Shown piece after piece: positions 60,294-64,000 of a stretch of 64,000 bases of DNA (position 1 is its first letter; the number at the start of each line of letters is the position of its first letter). The stretch comes from Actinomycetales bacterium (GTDB lineage Bacteria; Actinomycetota; Actinomycetes; Actinomycetales; Cellulomonadaceae). A program made the translations under genes and the position numbers. The DNA lies in contig JAHLLI010000024.1 of the NCBI GenBank assembly GCA_020444245.1, positions 1 through 64,000 on the forward strand. The letters are read 5' to 3'. Below the pieces are notes generated by a model, which had not been told where the DNA came from, ran no database searches, and worked only from the letters and a program-made list of their open reading frames with translations.

Positions 60294-61192
60294 GGTTCGC
60301 GAACGCTCCGGTGTCGTACGGCGTCTTCGGCGACCTGACGGTGGAGGGCGTGACGACGACACACGGGCTGCTTCAGACGATGGCGTCGGCCGGCTACCGG
60401 GGATCGGAGATAGGCCCGCCGGGCTTCTTCGGGCCGGTCGATGAGTTGGTCTCCTCGTTCGCCGATGCGGGCCTGGAAGCCGTCGGAGCCTACGTCCCGT
60501 TGCACACCCAGCTGCCCGGCCCGGTCCTGGACCGCGATCTGGCGCGCATGCAGCAGACCCTCGACGAGCTCGCCGCTGTCAACCCCCGCGCACTGGTGAT
60601 CCTCGCTGATGAGGGCAACGAGGAGCTGCTGGCCAACCCGCGCAAGGATCGCTCGATGCAGCTCGACACCGAGGGCTGGGACCAGTTGGTCGACTCCGTG
60701 CGGCGGGCCGCCGGCAAGGCACGAGAGCGCGGCTTCGAGGTCTCGTTCCACCCGCACATCGCGACATTCGTCGAGGTGCCCGAGGAGATCGAGCGTTTCC
60801 TCGCGGACACCGACCTCGGCCTGACGTTCGACATCGGCCACGTCGTTCTCGGTGGCGGGGATGGGGTCGAGCTGTTCCGCCGCTGGCGCGAGCGGGTGAA
60901 CCACGTCCACATCAAGGACGTACGTCGCGGCGTGCTCGAGGACGCCCGATCCGCCCACCGCACTGACTTCGACGAGTGGTGGTCAGGTGTTGCCACGCCC
61001 CTGGGGGCTGGCGATGTCGACCTCGAGGGCTTCGCCCGGGCCCTGGCCGACACCGACTACGACCGCTGGGTCGTCGTCGAGCAGGACCGGGAACCTCTGA
61101 CCGCCGAGTCCTTGGCCTCGGTCGTCGCCGACCAGGACGCCAACCTGCGCTGGCTCGCCACCCACCTGGTGAGCTCCGAACCGACTGCCTGA
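60290..61192 (+). CDS. Sugar phosphate isomerase/epimerase, IolE-like TIM barrel
   Basis: This 300-residue protein belongs to the xylose-isomerase-like TIM-barrel family (IolE/IolI/hydroxypyruvate isomerase relatives). Metal-ligand positions are visible in VSFHPHIATFVE, LTFDIGHVVLGG, NHVHIKDV and VVVEQDR. It starts at an ATG overlapping the oxidoreductase stop. Pairs of Gfo/Idh oxidoreductase and IolE-like isomerase often handle inositols or keto-sugars, so a similar two-step conversion is likely. The substrate is not evident. Confidence 0.87.
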   Translation: MRFANAPVSYGVFGDLTVEGVTTTHGLLQTMASAGYRGSEIGPPGFFGPVDELVSSFADAGLEAVGAYVPLHTQLPGPVLDRDLARMQQTLDELAAVNPRALVILADEGNEELLANPRKDRSMQLDTEGWDQLVDSVRRAAGKARERGFEVSFHPHIATFVEVPEEIERFLADTDLGLTFDIGHVVLGGGDGVELFRRWRERVNHVHIKDVRRGVLEDARSAHRTDFDEWWSGVATPLGAGDVDLEGFARALADTDYDRWVVVEQDREPLTAESLASVVADQDANLRWLATHLVSSEPTA

Positions 61193-61227
61193 GCCCGACC
61201 GATCCGACCCCCTCGAAAGGACGACCA

Positions 61228-62583
61228 ATGCACCCTCAACGACGATTCGGTGTCATGGCCATCGGGGCTGCCGCAGCGGCGGCCCTCGCACTCGCCGGCT
61301 GTAGCGCGCCGGGCGGCTCGTCCGAGACGGCATCGGACTCGGCCAGCACGAGCGACCAGATCACAGCCCCGGTCACCGCCGACCAGGTTGCAGGGCTCGG
61401 CGACACCACGCTGAGCGTGTGGGCCGACCAGGGTGAGCAGGACTTCATGGAGGCGCTGATCCCGGCGTACGAGGCCAAGTACCCCAACGTCACGGTCGAC
61501 ATCCAGTACAAGAGCTTCAACGACCTGATGGCCACGGTCCTCAACGCGATGAACTCGAGCGACGCGCCCGATGTCACCCAGGGCAACCAGGGCTGGGCGA
61601 CCGACGGCGCGCTGGTGTCCGCGGGCCTGCTCCGGCCGCTCGACGACGTCGCCGCCGCCTACGACTACGAGTCCGCCGCGGGCGACTCGATCACGCAGCT
61701 GCAGTGGTCCAGCGACGGGGCCCAGTTCGGCACCGGCAGCATCTACGGGATGTCGCCCGACAACCAGATGGTCGGGATCTTCTACAACAAGACCAAGCTC
61801 GCCGCGCTGGGCCTGGACGTCCCGCGGACCCTGGCTGACCTCGACGCGGCCCTGAAGGCGGCGAAGGCCGCCGGCGAGACCCCGCTCGTGCTCGGCAACT
61901 CCGACAAGGCTTCGGCCATGCAGGCGCTCTCGTTGATCCAGGGCGCGCTGACCCCGGCCGCGGACACCCGCGCCTGGATCACCGGTGCCGAGGGCGCGAC
62001 GTTCGATGTGCCGAGCAACGGCGAGGCCATCGACCACCTGGCCGGCTGGGTTGCCGACGGCCTGGTCTCCCCCGGCTACGACGGCACCAGCCCCGATGAC
62101 GCCGCCGCGGCATTCGCCGGAGGTGAGGGCGTGTTCTTCATCGGCGGGAACTGGTACGCCGGGACGATCGCCGATGGCTCGCAGTTCGGCTTCACCGCGG
62201 GCCTGAAGGACGGTGACTACGCGTCGAGCGGCTCCTTCGGTCTGCCGTGGCACGTCAGCGCCAAGTCCGACGCGACGATCGCCGCGTTGGCCTTCGTCGG
62301 CATGGTCAACAGCGCCGACACCGCCTCGACCCTGGCCTCAGTGAATCGGGTCCCGATCCACGCAGTCGACGCCGGTCAGCCCGGTTCGATCTTCCCCGAC
62401 CTGCTCACCGCTTCGGCCGAGCAGCTCGACAACGGTGGACCGCTCTACTGGTACGACTGGGCCACCGACACGATGTTCGACACCTTCACCTCCGGGCTCC
62501 AGTCGGTCCTTGCCGGTCAGTCGTCGTCCTCGGAGCTGCTGAAGCAGATCCAGGACGACTGGACCACCTTCCACACCAAGTGA
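61228..62583 (+). CDS. ABC sugar transporter substrate-binding lipoprotein (importer 5)
   Basis: This 451-residue family-1 solute-binding protein has an alanine-rich signal with lipobox LAGC (Cys25), a Ser/Thr linker and mature strand TTLSVWADQGEQDF. The ATG has GAAAGGACG upstream. It follows the oxidoreductase and isomerase genes by 35 bases and is followed by a 16-bp hairpin and two permeases. Confidence 0.92.
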   Translation: MHPQRRFGVMAIGAAAAAALALAGCSAPGGSSETASDSASTSDQITAPVTADQVAGLGDTTLSVWADQGEQDFMEALIPAYEAKYPNVTVDIQYKSFNDLMATVLNAMNSSDAPDVTQGNQGWATDGALVSAGLLRPLDDVAAAYDYESAAGDSITQLQWSSDGAQFGTGSIYGMSPDNQMVGIFYNKTKLAALGLDVPRTLADLDAALKAAKAAGETPLVLGNSDKASAMQALSLIQGALTPAADTRAWITGAEGATFDVPSNGEAIDHLAGWVADGLVSPGYDGTSPDDAAAAFAGGEGVFFIGGNWYAGTIADGSQFGFTAGLKDGDYASSGSFGLPWHVSAKSDATIAALAFVGMVNSADTASTLASVNRVPIHAVDAGQPGSIFPDLLTASAEQLDNGGPLYWYDWATDTMFDTFTSGLQSVLAGQSSSSELLKQIQDDWTTFHTK

Positions 62584-62587
62584 CCGC

Positions 62588-62626
62588 CTCGCGGTGGTGG
62601 GCCGAAGGCCGGCCCACCACCGCGAG
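62588..62626 (+). terminator. Intra-operon hairpin after binding protein 5
   Basis: Arms CTCGCGGTGGTGGGCC (62588-62603) and GGCCCACCACCGCGAG (62611-62626) pair perfectly over 16 bp with a 7-base loop. No T-run follows, and permease genes continue 13 bases on. Confidence 0.6.
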
Positions 62627-62639
62627 CACCCGGAGAGCC

Positions 62640-63545
62640 ATGCGAACCGTGAACCCGCACCGCCCCGGGCGGCGGCGCTACGACTGGGGCGCCTACCTCT
62701 ACCTGGTCCCCGCCTTCGCCTTCTACCTGGTCTTCCTGCTTCGCCCGGTGCTCGAGTCGGTCTGGATCTCGCTGTTCGAGTGGAACGGGATCACCGCGAG
62801 CACCTGGGTGGGCACGCAGAACCTCGTCGACGTGCTGACGTCCACCGAGATCTGGCGCGCCGTGGGCCACTCGCTTGTCTTCATCGTCTTCTACGCCGTG
62901 ATACCCACAGTGCTCGCCCTTGTCTTCATCGGGGTGATCTCCCGGTTCCGGGTGCGCGGGCTGGCCTTCTTTCGTGCCGCACTGTTCGTGCCATACATCC
63001 TCTCGACAGTGGTCGTCGCCATCGCGTGGCGGTGGATCTTCGCCGAGGGCGGCCCACTCAACGCGGTGCTGCGCGGGGTCGGCCTGGGCGGCTTCGCGCG
63101 CGCCTGGCTCGGCGACTTCGACACCGCGCTGCCCTCGGTCGGCGTGATCGGCACCTGGGTGATGTTCGGCCTAGCGTTCGTGCTGTTCGTCTCCGGACTG
63201 CAGTCGATCCCCGGCGATCTGTTCGAGGCCGCTCGGATCGACGGCGCGGGGCCGGTCCGCGAGTTCTTCGCCGTCACCCTGCCGGGCCTGCGCGGCGAGA
63301 TCCAGGTCGCTCTGGTGCTCATGATCACCGCGGCGCTGCGCAACTTCGACATCGTGTGGAACACCACATCGGGCGGGCCCGGCACGTCCACGACCGTGCC
63401 GTCCTACTACATCTACCGCGAAGCGTTCGTCACCCATCACGTGGGTCGGGCCTCAGCCATCGCCGTGATGCTCACCGTGATCATCTTTGTTGCCGTCGGG
63501 CTGACCATGCGCCTGACTCGAGACCCTGAGGCCGGTGACAGGTGA
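62640..63545 (+). CDS. ABC sugar transporter permease, MalF-type (importer 5)
   Basis: This 301-residue permease has about six helices starting near residue 17 (GAYLYLVPAFAFYLVFLLRP) and an EAA loop LFEAARIDGAGPVREFFAV. The ATG has CGGAGAG just upstream, in the 3' flank of the hairpin. It overlaps the next permease by 4 bases (GTGA). Confidence 0.92.
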   Translation: MRTVNPHRPGRRRYDWGAYLYLVPAFAFYLVFLLRPVLESVWISLFEWNGITASTWVGTQNLVDVLTSTEIWRAVGHSLVFIVFYAVIPTVLALVFIGVISRFRVRGLAFFRAALFVPYILSTVVVAIAWRWIFAEGGPLNAVLRGVGLGGFARAWLGDFDTALPSVGVIGTWVMFGLAFVLFVSGLQSIPGDLFEAARIDGAGPVREFFAVTLPGLRGEIQVALVLMITAALRNFDIVWNTTSGGPGTSTTVPSYYIYREAFVTHHVGRASAIAVMLTVIIFVAVGLTMRLTRDPEAGDR

Positions 63546-64000
63546 ACGGGCGGCGCAGCGAGCAGCTGCTCGGCTACGGCCTCCTCACGCTCGGGACACT
63601 GATTGCTCTGTACCCGTTCGCCTCGATCGCCATGCTCGCCCTGACCCCCGGCGACCAGCGCACCGGCGGGCTGGGCATCCCGAAGACGATCACGTTCGAC
63701 AACTTCGTCATCGCCTGGACCCGCGGCGGCTTCGGTCAGGCGCTGTGGTCCTCGCTGATCGTCGCCATCGCCGTGGTCGTCGGAGCGAGCCTGGTCTCGC
63801 TCCTGGCGGCGTACGCGTTCCAGACCATGCGGTTCCCGGGTCGCGGCGCGCTGCTGGCCATCCTGCTGGTCGGCCTGATCATGCCGTACGAGGGCTTGAT
63901 CATCCCGCTGTACTACCTGCTGGACGGTATGGGGCTGCTCAACACCTACTGGGCGCTGATCCTCCCGCAGATCGCCACGTCGGTCTCGCTGGGCGTGCTG
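63542..64000 (+). CDS. ABC sugar transporter permease, MalG-type (importer 5), 3'-partial
   Basis: The first 153 codons are present; the gene runs off the right edge. It starts at a GTG inside the preceding stop. It has an N-terminal membrane helix (LLGYGLLTLGTLIALYPFA), the LAAYAFQTMRFPGRG segment and further hydrophobic segments typical of MalG-type permeases. The EAA loop lies beyond the window. Confidence 0.9.
   Translation, partial: MNGRRSEQLLGYGLLTLGTLIALYPFASIAMLALTPGDQRTGGLGIPKTITFDNFVIAWTRGGFGQALWSSLIVAIAVVVGASLVSLLAAYAFQTMRFPGRGALLAILLVGLIMPYEGLIIPLYYLLDGMGLLNTYWALILPQIATSVSLGVL

Noticed and set aside
1-64000. CRISPR arrays or other short regularly spaced repeats
   Set aside because: None was found; the only spaced repeats are the att-linked motifs and operators listed above.

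Overview
The window is very GC-rich, densely coded DNA with LacI-family repressors, CUT1 sugar importers without their own ATPase genes, GTG starts and 4-bp stop/start overlaps. This points to a plant-polysaccharide-degrading actinobacterium, probably of the Cellulomonas type (Micrococcales). The genus is an inference. No rRNA, complete tRNA, CRISPR array or replication origin was seen.

Layout. (1) 1-2980: right end of a mobile island, with a hypothetical membrane protein, an IS481-type transposase remnant and an intact tyrosine integrase whose start faces a 3'-half copy of tRNA-fMet (att1). (2) 2979-25996: an arabinofuranoside island. It holds three LacI/ABC-importer/glycosidase units: LacI-1 with importer 1, GH127, a cysteine hydrolase and glycerate kinase; LacI-2 with importer 2 (binding protein frameshifted) and GH127; LacI-3 with importer 3, a GH1-like enzyme and GH51. 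It ends in a second tRNA-fMet fragment (att2) beside a vestige of an integrase gene. (3) 25997-58389: a rhamnose/uronate island. It holds a secreted modular CE15-like esterase, LacI-4 with rhamnose catabolism feeding LutABC lactate oxidation, a GH5 gene, a LacI-5 regulon (glycosidase plus split importer), and a uronate block (SGNH esterase, UxaA, UxaB/UxuB, LacI-6, UxaC, Gfo/Idh, KDPG aldolase, KDG kinase). It ends in a third tRNA-fMet fragment (att3) beside a deleted integrase. (4) 58390-64000: an oxidoreductase, a sugar isomerase and a fifth importer, running off the right edge.

How it fits together. Arabinofuranosidases of three families (GH127, GH51, GH1-like) release L-arabinose from arabinan or arabinogalactan side chains. 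The rhamnose genes turn L-rhamnose into DHAP and L-lactaldehyde, then L-lactate, then pyruvate. The UxaC-UxaB-UxaA-KdgK-Eda set turns galacturonate into pyruvate and glyceraldehyde-3-phosphate. Arabinose, rhamnose and galacturonate are the building blocks of rhamnogalacturonan-I, so the islands read as modules for pectin or hemicellulose side chains. Each module has its own repressor and recognisable operator palindromes.

The most notable feature is the mobile architecture. Three tRNA-fMet 3' fragments are flanked by the same motif geometry: paired GGTATGC motifs 11 bp apart, exactly 141 bp upstream of each core, and one GGTATGC 110-111 bp downstream. A conserved 17-19-bp hairpin follows each core. 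This looks like tandem accretion of related catabolic islands at one initiator-tRNA site, with one intact integrase and two decayed ones.
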